A stretch of 63,217 nucleotides of DNA from Sphingomonas sp. (lineage in GTDB: Bacteria > Pseudomonadota > Alphaproteobacteria > Sphingomonadales > Sphingomonadaceae). The position numbers and the translations under genes were made by a program. The stretch spans positions 1 to 63,217 of the forward strand of contig NZ_JAIEPC010000002.1 of assembly GCF_019749955.1 (NCBI RefSeq). The letters are read 5' to 3'. Positions 26,622 to 35,725 of this stretch are shown piece by piece. The notes beneath the pieces are model-generated. The model had not been told where the DNA came from and did no database searches. It worked only from the letters and a program-made list of their open reading frames with translations. Position 1 is the stretch's first letter. The number at the start of each line of letters is the position of its first letter.

Positions 26622-27209
26622 ATGCTGAAACTGCTTGTATTCTATGGCTCATATCGCAGTGATCGCGTCGGCATCCGCTTTGCGCACTATCTGCAGAACG
26701 GCTTCGCCAGTCGCGGCCATGATGTCGAGTTGATCGATGCCAAGGCGATCAACCTGCCGATGCTCGACCGGATGTTCAAGGAATATCCGGCTGGTGACGC
26801 GCCGCCCGCCATGGCCGAACTGGCGGCCAAGACCCGTGCGGCTGACGGCTTCGTCTTCGTGACCGGCGAATATAATTGGGGCATGCAACCGGGCCTCAAG
26901 AACCTGACCGACCATTTCCTCGAAGAATGGTTCTGGCGGCCTGCGGCGGTCGTCAGCTACTCACCCAGTCAGCTCGGTGGCGCGCGTGCGGCGATGGCTT
27001 GGCTCCCGACGCTGTCGGAAATGGGGATGGTGGTGATTTCGAGCACCCTCAACGTCGGCCAGATCAGCCAGACGCTCGACGCCGACGGTCGGCCCATGGG
27101 CTCGGGCGGCGACTATCTCGAGCAGCGCTTCCCGCGCTTTGCCGCCGATCTCGAATGGTGGGCGTCGGCAGCCGCGCACCAGCGGTCGGTGCAAGATCCG
27201 CCTTATTGA
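26622..27209 (+). CDS. NADPH-dependent FMN reductase family protein
   Basis: 195 residues from the ATG at 26622 (ribosome site GGTGAGAAG); a frame start 14 codons earlier lacks a good signal. It has a flavodoxin-like fold: phosphate loop VFYGSYRSDRVGIRFAHYLQ, FMN-contacting VFVTGEYNWGMQPGLKNLTD and SYSPSQLGGARAAMAW. Family members reduce quinones, azo compounds or flavins with NAD(P)H in the cytoplasm. Transcribed after the cupin gene with a 121-bp gap, so cotranscription is possible. Confidence 0.85.
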   Translation: MLKLLVFYGSYRSDRVGIRFAHYLQNGFASRGHDVELIDAKAINLPMLDRMFKEYPAGDAPPAMAELAAKTRAADGFVFVTGEYNWGMQPGLKNLTDHFLEEWFWRPAAVVSYSPSQLGGARAAMAWLPTLSEMGMVVISSTLNVGQISQTLDADGRPMGSGGDYLEQRFPRFAADLEWWASAAAHQRSVQDPPY

Positions 27210-27264
27210 GCCAGCTCGGTCGTTGCAGGTGCCGGGGACCGACCCCGGCGCCCGAGGCGCGTCC

Positions 27265-27525
27265 TCACGCTGAGCGGCGGGCAAACAGCTCGACGACACG
27301 TCCCAAAGTACACTCTTCCAGCGCATCGTCGAACTTTTCGGCCCGCAGCATCTCGGCAAGCGCGCGCTGGCGCTGGCCGATCAAGTCGACGGCCTGCAAC
27401 GACGTGGCGTGCTTTGATACCACTGCAGGATCGGCGCACAGCTCGGCGCCAAGGGTTTCGATGTCGGCGGCGAGCACGGCGAGTTCGCGCGCGATGACTT
27501 CCAATTGAGCGCGATCAGGCTGCAA
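27265..27525 (-). CDS. small helical protein at the end of the chemotaxis operon
   Basis: 86 residues from a TTG at 27525 that overlaps the end of the degenerate cheB gene by 11 bp. The sequence is a helical bundle pattern (QLEVIARELAVLAADIETLG, then VSKHATSLQAVDLIGQRQRA and LAEMLRAEKFDDALEECTLG). No named family was recognised. The overlap makes it the last gene of the operon. The coiled-coil character and location suggest a chemotaxis-associated adaptor, in the manner of CheZ-like or FliN-free phosphatase adaptors; that is speculative. Confidence 0.5.
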   Translation of the reverse strand: MQPDRAQLEVIARELAVLAADIETLGAELCADPAVVSKHATSLQAVDLIGQRQRALAEMLRAEKFDDALEECTLGRVVELFARRSA

Positions 27526-28558
27526 CCGACATACTCCGGATCGGGCAAGCCTGGGCTGCCAGCTGGGCAGGCGCGGCCAGTGCCGAGACGCCGCGCGCAA
27601 TCGCGGCTTCCGCCATCGTCGGGACAAGCGCGGTCGCCGGGTCCTGCGCAAGACAGGTGCCACCGGCCGCCTTGATCGCGCCAACGCCGGCTGCACCGTC
27701 GCTGCCATCGCCCGAGAGAATGACGCCGATCGACTTTGCCCCGGCGGTTTTTGCTACCGAGCCGAACAGCAAATCGGCCGACGGGCGCACGCCATTGACC
27801 GGATCGCGATCGACGAGACGCAGGCGTCCGCCCGGCCAGCGATCGACCACGGCATGGAAGCGCGGATCGATGGCAATGTAGATCACGCCCTGCTCAAGCG
27901 CCTCACCATCGGACGCAAGTTTGATCTTGGCGGCCGAGCTTTGCGACAGGCGCGAGGCAAAGGGCACGCCCAGGCCTTCGTCGATGGCCAGCGACACGAT
28001 CGTCGGCGGACAATTGGCGGGGAAGGCCGCGAGCATTTCGGATGCGGCTTCGATCGAGCCCATGCCCCCGGCGACAGCAATGATTTCGCCGTCCCACACA
28101 TAGTCGCCCGGCACAGCGACCGGCGCGGCCGCAGTGGGCAGCTTGCGCGCGGCAAGGTTGGTCTTGGCCGCCGTCAGCACGATTTTGCAGAGCTTGCCCG
28201 AAATCTTTTCGAACTCGTCGGGCGTTGCGCGTTGCGGCTTGGGGAAACAGTCGACCGCACCCAGCTCGATCGCGCGCAGCGACACGTCGGCGCCTTTCTG
28301 TGTAAGCGTCGACAGCATCACCACCGGGATCGGTCGCGTCTCCATCAGCTCGGCCAGAAAATCGAGCCCGTTCATCCCCGGCATTTCGACGTCGAGCGTC
28401 AGCACATTGGGGTGCAGCTCCTCGATCATCTGCCGGGCTTCGTCGGCACCATCGGCCGCGCCGACAACGACGATGTCCTTGCTGCGCTCAAGCGCGTTGG
28501 TGAACAGCGCCCGCATGGTTATCGAATCGTCGACGACGAGAACTTTGGTCTTGGCCAT
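27515..28558 (-). CDS. CheB-like protein with receiver and degenerate methylesterase domain
   Basis: 347 residues. The receiver domain is intact (VLVVDDSITMRALFTNALER, phospho-acceptor D56 in VLTLDVEMPGMNGLDFL, K107). The C-terminal domain aligns along its length with the second CheB in this operon. However, the catalytic Ser of IGASTGG is replaced by G165 (AVAGGMGSIEAA) and the catalytic His of VQHISG by A191 (VSLAIDEG). The distal Asp in GVILSGDGSDGAAG is kept. Methylesterase activity should be absent. It may act as a phosphate sink, a competitor for MCP tails or a phospho-regulated binding protein. It follows cheW by 30 bp. Confidence 0.85.
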   Translation of the reverse strand: MAKTKVLVVDDSITMRALFTNALERSKDIVVVGAADGADEARQMIEELHPNVLTLDVEMPGMNGLDFLAELMETRPIPVVMLSTLTQKGADVSLRAIELGAVDCFPKPQRATPDEFEKISGKLCKIVLTAAKTNLAARKLPTAAAPVAVPGDYVWDGEIIAVAGGMGSIEAASEMLAAFPANCPPTIVSLAIDEGLGVPFASRLSQSSAAKIKLASDGEALEQGVIYIAIDPRFHAVVDRWPGGRLRLVDRDPVNGVRPSADLLFGSVAKTAGAKSIGVILSGDGSDGAAGVGAIKAAGGTCLAQDPATALVPTMAEAAIARGVSALAAPAQLAAQACPIRSMSVAA

Positions 28559-28588
28559 TACTGGATACTCTCAAACACGAATGATGAA

Positions 28589-29026
28589 CTAAGCGGCTTC
28601 GGCAATGTCGTGGGCATGGGTCAGCGATGGCAGGTCGAGGACCATCACCATCCGGTCGTCGATCGAGACCAGCCCTTCGAGGAAGGGGACGACCGTGTCA
28701 CCGGTCGCCGGTGGCACTTGCAGCGATTCGGCGGGAAAAGTGACGATGTCGCTGACCGAATCGACGATCAGGCCGCGAAACTGTCCGGCGATCTGGGTGA
28801 CGATGATCACGTGGCGCGCGGTCGCCTCAGTCGCGCGCCAGCCGAGCCGGGCAGCGAGATCGACCACGGGCAAGACGGTGCCACGCAGATTGACCACGCC
28901 CGCAACATAATGCGGCACATGCGGCAAGCGCGTGGTCGGCGTCCACGCCCGGATTTCGCGAATGGCCATGATGTCGATGCCGAAGACCTGCGATTCGACT
29001 TCGAAAGTGATGAGCTGGCGGTTCAT
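28589..29026 (-). CDS. cheW: CheW chemotaxis coupling protein
   Basis: 145 residues with ribosome site AAAGGA. A single CheW domain: LITFEVESQVFGIDIMAIRE, then VPHYVAGVVNLRGTVLPVVD, the typical VxNLRGxxxPVxD segment, and RGLIVDSVSDIVTFPAESLQ. It links CheA to MCPs at the inner membrane. Located between the cheY-type gene and the degenerate cheB in the same operon. Confidence 0.93.
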   Translation of the reverse strand: MNRQLITFEVESQVFGIDIMAIREIRAWTPTTRLPHVPHYVAGVVNLRGTVLPVVDLAARLGWRATEATARHVIIVTQIAGQFRGLIVDSVSDIVTFPAESLQVPPATGDTVVPFLEGLVSIDDRMVMVLDLPSLTHAHDIAEAA

Positions 29027-29046
29027 GATCGGTCCTTTCGCGGGGA

Positions 29047-29427
29047 TTAGTGCGTGACGCGCCGGACGGCGGCAGCGAGTTTTTCGGCGTCGAAGGGTTT
29101 GACAATCCAGCCGGTGGCACCAGCCTGGCGGGCGCGCGCCTTCTTCTCATCCGACGATTCGGTTGAAAGGACCAGGATCGGGCGGTGCACATGCGGTCCC
29201 CCGGCGCGGACGCGTTCGATCAGGCCAAAACCGTCCATGCGCGGCATGTTGATATCGGTGATCACAACGTCGCAGTCGTTGCAGGCCAGCCATTCGAGCG
29301 CGGAGACGCCGTCATCGGCCTGCTCGACCTCAAAGCCGTGACCAACAAGGGCGTGTTTGAGCAGGCTGCGCATTGTTGCGCTGTCGTCGACCGTCAAGAT
29401 GCGTGTCTTGGGATTTGCCGCTGTCAT
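29047..29427 (-). CDS. CheY-type single-domain response regulator
   Basis: 126 residues from the ATG at 29427; an ATG four codons earlier (29439) is also possible because AGGGTGG overlaps the spacing of both. A stand-alone receiver: ILTVDDSATMRSLLKHALVG, phospho-acceptor Asp in CDVVITDINMPRMDGFGLIE, Thr/Ser in ILVLSTESSDEKKARARQAG and the conserved Lys in GWIVKPFDAEKL. As the only CheY-like gene in the operon it is the probable output regulator that CheA phosphorylates. Confidence 0.9.
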   Translation of the reverse strand: MTAANPKTRILTVDDSATMRSLLKHALVGHGFEVEQADDGVSALEWLACNDCDVVITDINMPRMDGFGLIERVRAGGPHVHRPILVLSTESSDEKKARARQAGATGWIVKPFDAEKLAAAVRRVTH

Positions 29428-29444
29428 CGTTTCATCCACCCTTT

Positions 29445-29996
29445 TCAGAAAAGTTCGACGTCGCCGCGCGTGGCGGCCGGACGTTCAATCGGTTGCGGGG
29501 CGACGGTATCGTCGACCAGTCGGAGGCGCGCCTGACCACGCGCCGGCCGGAAATCGACCCGGCGGGCCTGATTGCCGCCGAGCGACGACCGCACCAGCGG
29601 AATGCGCTCCTGTTCCAGAAAGGCAGTCGCAAAGGCGGCATTGGCCGATCCGATGCGCGTCATGCCGCTGTGCATGTTGGCGCCGCCGTAAAGATGCGCG
29701 CGCATCGCGGGACGGGTGGCGCCATAGGCCAGCATTTCATTGATCAGCACTTCCATCAGATAGGCGCCGTAATGTTCGTCGACGCCGCGCCCGCCCTTGG
29801 GCTCAGCGAGCAGGAAGTGATTCATGCCGCCGACATTGCTGGTCGCGTCGAACAGACAGCAGGCGATGCAACTGCCGAGCACGGTTGTCAGTTCGACGCG
29901 CGGATCGCCGCTGACACGCGCCTGACCCTGCATCACCGTCAACCGCACGGGACGAACGAGCGCGGTCGAGGGCGCTTCGATGGGCTGGTGGAACAT
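29445..29996 (-). CDS. cheD: CheD, chemoreceptor glutamine deamidase
   Basis: 183 residues from an ATG at 29996 that overlaps the stop of the upstream cheB (TGATG). The active-site segments of CheD are present: TTVLGSCIACCLFDATSNVG with the Cys, GGMNHFLLAEPKGGRGVDEH with the His, and AHLYGGANMHSGMTRIG with the Thr/Asn region. CheD deamidates glutamines in MCPs and, in some bacteria, works with CheC; no CheC or CheZ gene is seen here. The C-terminus after about residue 150 is Pro/Arg-rich. Confidence 0.92.
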   Translation of the reverse strand: MFHQPIEAPSTALVRPVRLTVMQGQARVSGDPRVELTTVLGSCIACCLFDATSNVGGMNHFLLAEPKGGRGVDEHYGAYLMEVLINEMLAYGATRPAMRAHLYGGANMHSGMTRIGSANAAFATAFLEQERIPLVRSSLGGNQARRVDFRPARGQARLRLVDDTVAPQPIERPAATRGDVELF

Positions 29997-31036
29997 CAGG
30001 CAGCCCTCGCAAATGCGTGATCGGCAATCCGGTGGATCGGCGCAATGCGGGCGGCAGCGCCGAGCGCAATCGCCGCTTTGGGCATGCCGAACACGGTGCA
30101 GGTCGCTTCGTCTTGCGCGATGGTCATGGCCCCGGCGCGCGCCATCGCGAGCAGGCCCTGCGCGCCGTCCGATCCCATGCCGGTCAGCAAAATGCCGACC
30201 GCCTGACCGCCGATGGTTTCGGCCACCGTGCGGAACAGCACATCGACGCTGGGGCGATGGCCCGAAACCTTGTCGTCGGCGCGCATCCTCGCACAGGGGT
30301 GCGCCGCGCTGCCGCGCACTTGCAGATGGCGGTCGTTGCCCGGCGCGAGATAGACATGGCCTTGCTTCAGCGGCAGATCCGGCTCGGCGATTGTCACGGT
30401 GGGGGCGCATTGCTGATCGAGACGGCGGGCCACGGCTTCGGCGAAATGGCCGCTGATGTGCTGGACGATCACGGTCGGCGGGCAATCGGCGGGAAAGTTC
30501 TGGAGCAGCAATTGCAAAGCTTCGACGCCACCGGTCGATGCGCCGATGGCAATCAAGGAGGGGCGCTGACGGTCGGTCGGCGCGGGTACCGCATAGCTCG
30601 GCGTCGGCGCGGCGCCGCCAGCGGGGCGATCACGCAACCGAGCCTTGGCGGCGTTGCGGATCAGGTTCGCGAGCCGACCTTCGTCGGTCGTCAGTAGCGA
30701 CCCGATCCTGCCGTCGGGCTTGGCATAGCAATCGACCGCGCCGATTTCGAGCGCGCGCACCGTCGTGTCGGCGCCGTCGCGGGTCAGGCCCGATACGACC
30801 ACGACCGGTGTGGGCTTCAGCCGCATCAGCTTGTCGAGGAAGTCGAGGCCATTCATCCCCGGCATCTCGATATCGAGTGTCACGACATCGGGGTTTTGCT
30901 CGCGAATGATCGTGCGGGCTTCGGCGGCATCGGCTGCTGCGCCGATGACGGTGATGTCGGCTTCACGGCGCAGCAATTCGCTCAGCAAAGCGCGCATGGT
31001 CGGCGAATCATCGACGATCAGGACCCGGATCGTCAT
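29996..31036 (-). CDS. cheB: CheB protein-glutamate methylesterase
   Basis: 346 residues with receiver (VLIVDDSPTMRALLSELLRR, phospho-acceptor in VTLDIEMPGMNGLDFL) and methylesterase domains. The catalytic triad is intact: Ser in LIAIGASTGGVEALQLLL, His in TVIVQHISGHFAEAVARRLD, and Asp in GILLTGMGSDGAQG. It removes methyl groups from MCPs and opposes CheR, the gene just upstream, with which it overlaps by four bases. It also overlaps cheD downstream. This is the active copy of the two CheB proteins in the operon. Confidence 0.95.
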   Translation of the reverse strand: MTIRVLIVDDSPTMRALLSELLRREADITVIGAAADAAEARTIIREQNPDVVTLDIEMPGMNGLDFLDKLMRLKPTPVVVVSGLTRDGADTTVRALEIGAVDCYAKPDGRIGSLLTTDEGRLANLIRNAAKARLRDRPAGGAAPTPSYAVPAPTDRQRPSLIAIGASTGGVEALQLLLQNFPADCPPTVIVQHISGHFAEAVARRLDQQCAPTVTIAEPDLPLKQGHVYLAPGNDRHLQVRGSAAHPCARMRADDKVSGHRPSVDVLFRTVAETIGGQAVGILLTGMGSDGAQGLLAMARAGAMTIAQDEATCTVFGMPKAAIALGAAARIAPIHRIADHAFARAA

Positions 31037-31902
31037 GCGGCGTCCTTCCGGTAGATGGTCGGGCCGACCTGCGTCAGCACGCGTTCGGCGGGACCGGTAA
31101 CGCGTTCGCTATGGCCGATGTAGAGGTGACCGCCGGGGGCGAGCTGCCGCGCGAAGCGGTCGACCAGCCGTTCCTTGGTCGCATGGTCGAAATAGATCAT
31201 GACGTTGCGGCAAAAGATCACGTCGAAGGCGCGCGCCATCGGCCAATCGCCTAGCAAATTGAGTGACTTGAAGCGCACGAGCGCACGCGCTTCGTCGGCG
31301 ACGGTTGCCTGGCCATCGGCTTCGCGCATCCAGGCGCGCCGCAGCTCGCCCGGTACGGCGTCGAGCGTGTCGCAGCGATATTGTGCCGCCTCGGCCGTCG
31401 CGAGCGCATGATCGGCGAGATCAGTTGCCAGCAACAGAAAATCGGCTGCACTCAGCCGCCCAGCCGCACCACGATCGGTGCCCAGCATCGTCATCAGGAT
31501 CGACCAGGTCTCTTCGCCGCTCGAACAGCCCGCCGACCAGATGCGCACCGGATCGCCCGCGCTTGCGCGTTTCAACAGGCCGGGACGCACCGATTTGCCG
31601 AGATGATCGAAATGATGGTCTTCGCGGAAGAAAAAAGTGTGGTTGGTGGTCAGCGCACAAATCGCCCGGCGGCGTTCGGCGTCATCGGCTTCGATCCGCT
31701 TCACATAAGCGGCAAAGGTGCCGCAGCCGGTGTTGCGCACCAGCGGGGCAAGCCGCGAATAGACCAGCATTGCCTTGCCTGGCACCAGCACGATGCCCGC
31801 CGTCTGATGCACAATCTTGCGCACGGCTTCGAAATCGGCGGGGGCGTAAACGCCTTTGCCAATGCCCGGCAGTTTCTCAAAAGCTTCGGCGAGCGCGTTC
31901 AT
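31033..31902 (-). CDS. cheR: CheR chemoreceptor methyltransferase
   Basis: 289 residues, SAM-dependent methyltransferase of CheR type. The N-terminal helical domain (FEAVRKIVHQTAGIVLVPGK) is followed by the catalytic domain: HHFDHLGKSVRPGLLK, RIWSAGCSSGEETWSILMTM (SAM-binding AGCSSGEE), DVIFCRNVMIYFD and GGHLYIGHSERV. Both MCPs in this operon end in an xWxxF pentapeptide, the tether that CheR binds in many bacteria. It overlaps cheA and cheB by four bases each. Confidence 0.95.
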   Translation of the reverse strand: MNALAEAFEKLPGIGKGVYAPADFEAVRKIVHQTAGIVLVPGKAMLVYSRLAPLVRNTGCGTFAAYVKRIEADDAERRRAICALTTNHTFFFREDHHFDHLGKSVRPGLLKRASAGDPVRIWSAGCSSGEETWSILMTMLGTDRGAAGRLSAADFLLLATDLADHALATAEAAQYRCDTLDAVPGELRRAWMREADGQATVADEARALVRFKSLNLLGDWPMARAFDVIFCRNVMIYFDHATKERLVDRFARQLAPGGHLYIGHSERVTGPAERVLTQVGPTIYRKDAA

Positions 31903-33968
31903 GCGGCTTCCTTCAGCGGCGCGACTTCGCTCACGGCGCCCGCAACCAGCCCATCGACGTCGATGATCAGCGCGACACGACCTGTGCCGAGAATGGTGGC
32001 GCCAGCGACGCCCTCGACCGGACGATAATGGGTGTCGAGACTCTTGATCACGAACTGGCGCTGGTCGCAGATCGTGTCGACGAGCAACGCCGCCTGTCCC
32101 GCAGCTTCGGTGTCGACGACGATCAGCACCGCCTGCGTCGGATCGGTAATCGCCCCGCGCGCGCCGACGGGTCCTTCGAGCGGCAGGATCGGGATGAACT
32201 GCCCGCGCACGCTGAGCATCGCGCGGTCAACACCCAGATACTGAACATCGCGCGCTTCGGGACGCAGGCTTTCAACGACATGCGCGAGCGGGACGACCAA
32301 AATCTGGTCGCCGACGGTCACGATCATGCCGTCCGAAATGGCCAGCGTCAGCGGCAGCGCGAGCGTGAAGACCGATCCCTTGCCCGGATGCGATTCGATC
32401 GAAATGCGCCCGCCCAATTCCTTCACATTCTGCCGCACGACATCCATGCCGACGCCGCGCCCGGAAATGTTCGACAGTGTCTCGGCGGTTGAAAAGCCGG
32501 GGGCGAAGATCAGGTTGTCGATTTCTTCGTCGCTCAACACCGCATCAGCAGCAATCAGGCCGCGTTCGACCGCCTTGGCATGGACGCGCGGGCGGTTGAT
32601 CCCGCGACCGTCGTCGGCAATCCGGATGACGATCCGGCCCGACCGATGTTCTGCCGACAGGCTCAGCACGCCCTCGGGCGATTTGCCCGCCGCAATCCGG
32701 TCGGCGACTGGCTCGATGCCATGGTCGACGGCATTGCGGATCAGATGCGTCAGCGGTTCGCTCAGCCGTTCGATCACGGTCTTGTCAAGTTCAGTGGCTT
32801 CGCCCGATACCTCAAGCCGCACCTTCTTGCCGGTCGATGCCTCAAGCTCACGCAGGATGCGGGGCACGCGGCTGAACACCGAGCCGATCGGCTGGGCGCG
32901 GATCGACATCGCGCTTTCCTGAATGTCGCGGGTCAGCCCGTCGAGCATCGCCAGTTCTTCGATCCCGCCGAGGTTATGGCCCGACAGACGCTGGGTCATC
33001 ATCGCCTGCGCGATCACCAGCTCGCCGACCGCGTCGATCAGGCGATCGAGCTTGGCGAGGTCGATCCGGATCGATTGACCGGCCGCTGGCGCGGCTGCGG
33101 CGGCTTCGGCGACTGGCGCGCTCGGGGCCGCAACCGGCTGAACCGCGACAGCGACGGGCGCGGCAATCGGCGTCGGCGCGACCGTGGGTGCGGCAACAGC
33201 GACAGCGGCGACTTCTTCGTCCTCCTCGCCCGTGCGCGCAATCGACACGCTACAGCCTTCGCCGACGAAATCGAAAATCTCTTCAATCGCCGCGCGTTCG
33301 ACGGAGCCGGGCAACGTCACGGTCCAGCGGAGATAGCCTTCGCCGGGATCGAGTGCATCGAGATCGGGCACGGCGCTGTCATCGATCGCGACCCGGCCAT
33401 CGCCGAGCGCGCAAAGTTCGCGCAGCAGCAGCAGCGGCTCCCCGCCATTGGCGAGCGCACCGGCATGCGGATGCACCGTGACGATCCAGTCGGCATTGGC
33501 CGAGATATCGGCGGCGATGTCGCCGAGCATGGCGTCGAGATCGAATGCGAAATCGTCGTCCGCTGGCGCGACGGCATCGACTTCGGCGACCACGCCGGTT
33601 TGAGCGGCAGCCAGTTGCGCGAGCAGCGCCGCGTCATCCGGCGCGGCACCGCCGTCACGCGCGGCCGCGACATGATCCCCCAACAGATCGAGTGCGCGCA
33701 GCATCAGGGCGACCAACGGATCGTTGACCGCGACCGTCCCGTCGCGGACATCGGACAGCAAGGTCTCGAAGCCGTGCGTATAGGCTTGCAGCGCCTCGAA
33801 CCCGAAGGCCCCGGCGCCGCCCTTGATCGAATGGACCGCGCGGAAAATGGCGTTGACCGTCTCGTCATCGGCATCGCCTTGGCGGCATCGATCGAGCGCA
33901 GCTTCGGCGGCGGCGAGCGCTTCATCGCACTCGACAAAGAAGATCGCCTGAATTTCTTCGTTGGTCAT
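31899..33968 (-). CDS. cheA: CheA chemotaxis histidine kinase
   Basis: 689 residues. P1: phospho-acceptor H46 in IFRAVHSIKGGAGAFGFEAL. The next part (about 150-250, WIVTVHPHAGALANGGEPLL and LLRELCALGDGRVAIDDSAV) has the alphaproteobacterial P2-like pattern, followed by an Ala/Pro linker. P3 dimerisation lies in SIRIDLAKLDRLIDAVGELV. The P4 ATPase shows LTHLIRNAVDHGIEP (N box), IRIADDGRGINRP (G1) and NISGRGVGMDVVRQNVKEL (G2). P5 is the CheW-like domain to the end. It autophosphorylates and passes phosphate to the CheY and CheB receivers encoded downstream. Confidence 0.96.
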   Translation of the reverse strand: MTNEEIQAIFFVECDEALAAAEAALDRCRQGDADDETVNAIFRAVHSIKGGAGAFGFEALQAYTHGFETLLSDVRDGTVAVNDPLVALMLRALDLLGDHVAAARDGGAAPDDAALLAQLAAAQTGVVAEVDAVAPADDDFAFDLDAMLGDIAADISANADWIVTVHPHAGALANGGEPLLLLRELCALGDGRVAIDDSAVPDLDALDPGEGYLRWTVTLPGSVERAAIEEIFDFVGEGCSVSIARTGEEDEEVAAVAVAAPTVAPTPIAAPVAVAVQPVAAPSAPVAEAAAAAPAAGQSIRIDLAKLDRLIDAVGELVIAQAMMTQRLSGHNLGGIEELAMLDGLTRDIQESAMSIRAQPIGSVFSRVPRILRELEASTGKKVRLEVSGEATELDKTVIERLSEPLTHLIRNAVDHGIEPVADRIAAGKSPEGVLSLSAEHRSGRIVIRIADDGRGINRPRVHAKAVERGLIAADAVLSDEEIDNLIFAPGFSTAETLSNISGRGVGMDVVRQNVKELGGRISIESHPGKGSVFTLALPLTLAISDGMIVTVGDQILVVPLAHVVESLRPEARDVQYLGVDRAMLSVRGQFIPILPLEGPVGARGAITDPTQAVLIVVDTEAAGQAALLVDTICDQRQFVIKSLDTHYRPVEGVAGATILGTGRVALIIDVDGLVAGAVSEVAPLKEAA

Positions 33969-34258
33969 CGAACCATACTTTCATCGAGCAGATGCTCGGC
34001 ACCCGCTGAGGCCAGCGCGGCGCGCATCGCGTCGGACGCGGTGATCGCAAACCCCACGCCCTGGTTGGCAGCGGTTTTGCGCGCGCTGAACAGCAGTTGC
34101 AGCATGGCCTGACCCAGCTGCGTCACCTCACCGCCGTCGATTGCGACATCGCCCGCCGCAATACCGTCGCGCAGCAGCGGCAACATCTCATCGGCGGCAT
34201 CGCGGTGACAGCGTACCGGCAGCTTGTGGGTGTAGGGGGTCATACCAGTTGCGCTCAT
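33965..34258 (-). CDS. STAS-domain protein of the chemotaxis operon
   Basis: 97 residues overlapping cheA and the upstream MCP by a few bases each. The pattern is that of a STAS fold of the MlaB-like type (KLPVRCHRDAADEMLPLLRD, then DVAIDGGEVTQLGQAMLQLL and GVGFAITASDAMRAALASAG). Small STAS genes often precede cheA in alphaproteobacterial chemotaxis operons; their role is not settled. The usual phospho-acceptor Ser of anti-anti-sigma factors is not clearly present. Confidence 0.75.
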   Translation of the reverse strand: MSATGMTPYTHKLPVRCHRDAADEMLPLLRDGIAAGDVAIDGGEVTQLGQAMLQLLFSARKTAANQGVGFAITASDAMRAALASAGAEHLLDESMVR

Positions 34259-35658
34259 CAGAACTCGGCCCAGTCGTCGGCGTCGATCTTCAGGGCGGCG
34301 TTGCCGTGAAACGCGGGTGCCGGTTGCGACCGCTTGGCGCGCCGTGGCGCTGCTGCCCGGGTCGGCGCGGCTTCAACGGCGGCACCGGTCTGGAAACGCT
34401 GCACCAAAGCGGACAGATCGGTCGCTTCGGTCGCAAGGCTGCGGGCGGCGGCCGTCGATTCCTCGACCATCGCCGCATTCTGCTGCGTCATCTTGTCCAT
34501 CTCGCCGACCGACTGGCTGACGACGTGGAGCCGGGCAGCCTGCGCCTTGGCGGCTTCCGAAATCTCGACGATCTGTTCGTTGATCGTCCCCACGCGATCG
34601 ACAATCCGCGCCAGCATTGTCCCGGTCTCGCCGACCAGCGCCACGCCCTGCGCCACACCGGTGGTCGACGCGGTGATCAGCGCCTTGATGTCCTTGGCCG
34701 CGTCAGCCGAACGCTGCGCGAGTGCGCGGACTTCATTGGCGACGACCGCAAAGCCCTTGCCCGCATCGCCCGCGCGCGCCGCTTCGACGCCCGCATTCAG
34801 CGCGAGCAAATTGGTCTGGAAGGCGATTCCGTCGATGACGTTGATGATCTGGGTGATTTGCGCCGATGATTTCTCGATCGCGCCCATCGCTTCGACCGCG
34901 CGCTTGACGACCACGCCGCCTTCGGTTGCGGCGACATGCGTCTCGCCAATCTGGACCGACACTTCGCCTGCGCTGCGGGCGGTTGCTTCGACGATGGTCG
35001 TCACTTCGCGCATCGCGGCGGCGCTTTCCTCCAGGCTTGCCGCTTGCTGTTCCGTTCGGTTCGACAAATCGTCCGACGCCGCGCGGATTTCGGAGGCGCC
35101 CCCATGGACATGGCCCGCCACTTCGGATGCGCGACTGAGCAGCGTGCGCAGTTCGTCGATCGTCGCGTTGAAATCTTGCCGGAGCGAATCATGCTCTGGG
35201 CCGAAATCGACGTCGATCTGATGCGTCAGGTCGCCGCGCTTGAGATGATCGAGCCCCTTCGAAATTTCAGGAACCACGAGGCCGAGGACGACGCCCGACC
35301 GCTTGAGCGTGGCGGCATTGTCGCGGAACACCGACATCGCAGTGGTCAACCGACCGACACAATCGGTATGGTCGGTGTAGCGAATGCCGCTGTCCAGATC
35401 ACCTGCCGCCAGCGCCTCCATGCGCACCACCGTGTTCACATAGGGGTCGCAGATCAGCTTCTTGGCAACCAGGCAGACCGCGACGGTGGCGATCACCGCG
35501 CCGAGGCTCAGAACCACCAGCAACATATCGGCTGAATTGCCGCGGGCCGATTCGTCGTGCCAGACCACCAGGGCCAGCGCACTCATGATCGACCCCAGTA
35601 ACAGGGTGATCACGTTGAACTTCTGCCGAATAGGGGCGTATTTATAGAACCAGATCAT
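34258..35658 (-). CDS. methyl-accepting chemotaxis protein without a periplasmic sensor
   Basis: 466 residues from the ATG at 35658. There are two membrane helices close together (about 15-33 and 44-65) with only about ten residues between, so there is almost no periplasmic loop. Then comes a HAMP-like region and the signalling domain with the highly conserved hairpin tip [20 protein letters not shown] and [20 protein letters not shown]. The protein ends DDWAEF, an xWxxF tether for CheR. The signal is presumably sensed in the membrane or cytoplasm. The signalling half is nearly the same as that of the upstream MCP (35726-37291), so the two are recent relatives. Confidence 0.92.
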   Translation of the reverse strand: MIWFYKYAPIRQKFNVITLLLGSIMSALALVVWHDESARGNSADMLLVVLSLGAVIATVAVCLVAKKLICDPYVNTVVRMEALAAGDLDSGIRYTDHTDCVGRLTTAMSVFRDNAATLKRSGVVLGLVVPEISKGLDHLKRGDLTHQIDVDFGPEHDSLRQDFNATIDELRTLLSRASEVAGHVHGGASEIRAASDDLSNRTEQQAASLEESAAAMREVTTIVEATARSAGEVSVQIGETHVAATEGGVVVKRAVEAMGAIEKSSAQITQIINVIDGIAFQTNLLALNAGVEAARAGDAGKGFAVVANEVRALAQRSADAAKDIKALITASTTGVAQGVALVGETGTMLARIVDRVGTINEQIVEISEAAKAQAARLHVVSQSVGEMDKMTQQNAAMVEESTAAARSLATEATDLSALVQRFQTGAAVEAAPTRAAAPRRAKRSQPAPAFHGNAALKIDADDWAEF

Positions 35659-35725
35659 TGACGAGACCCCCTGTTGTTCGAAAGCGCTGGCGCAAAATCG
35701 GGCGAACCTTGGTAGCCCGCGTCGG

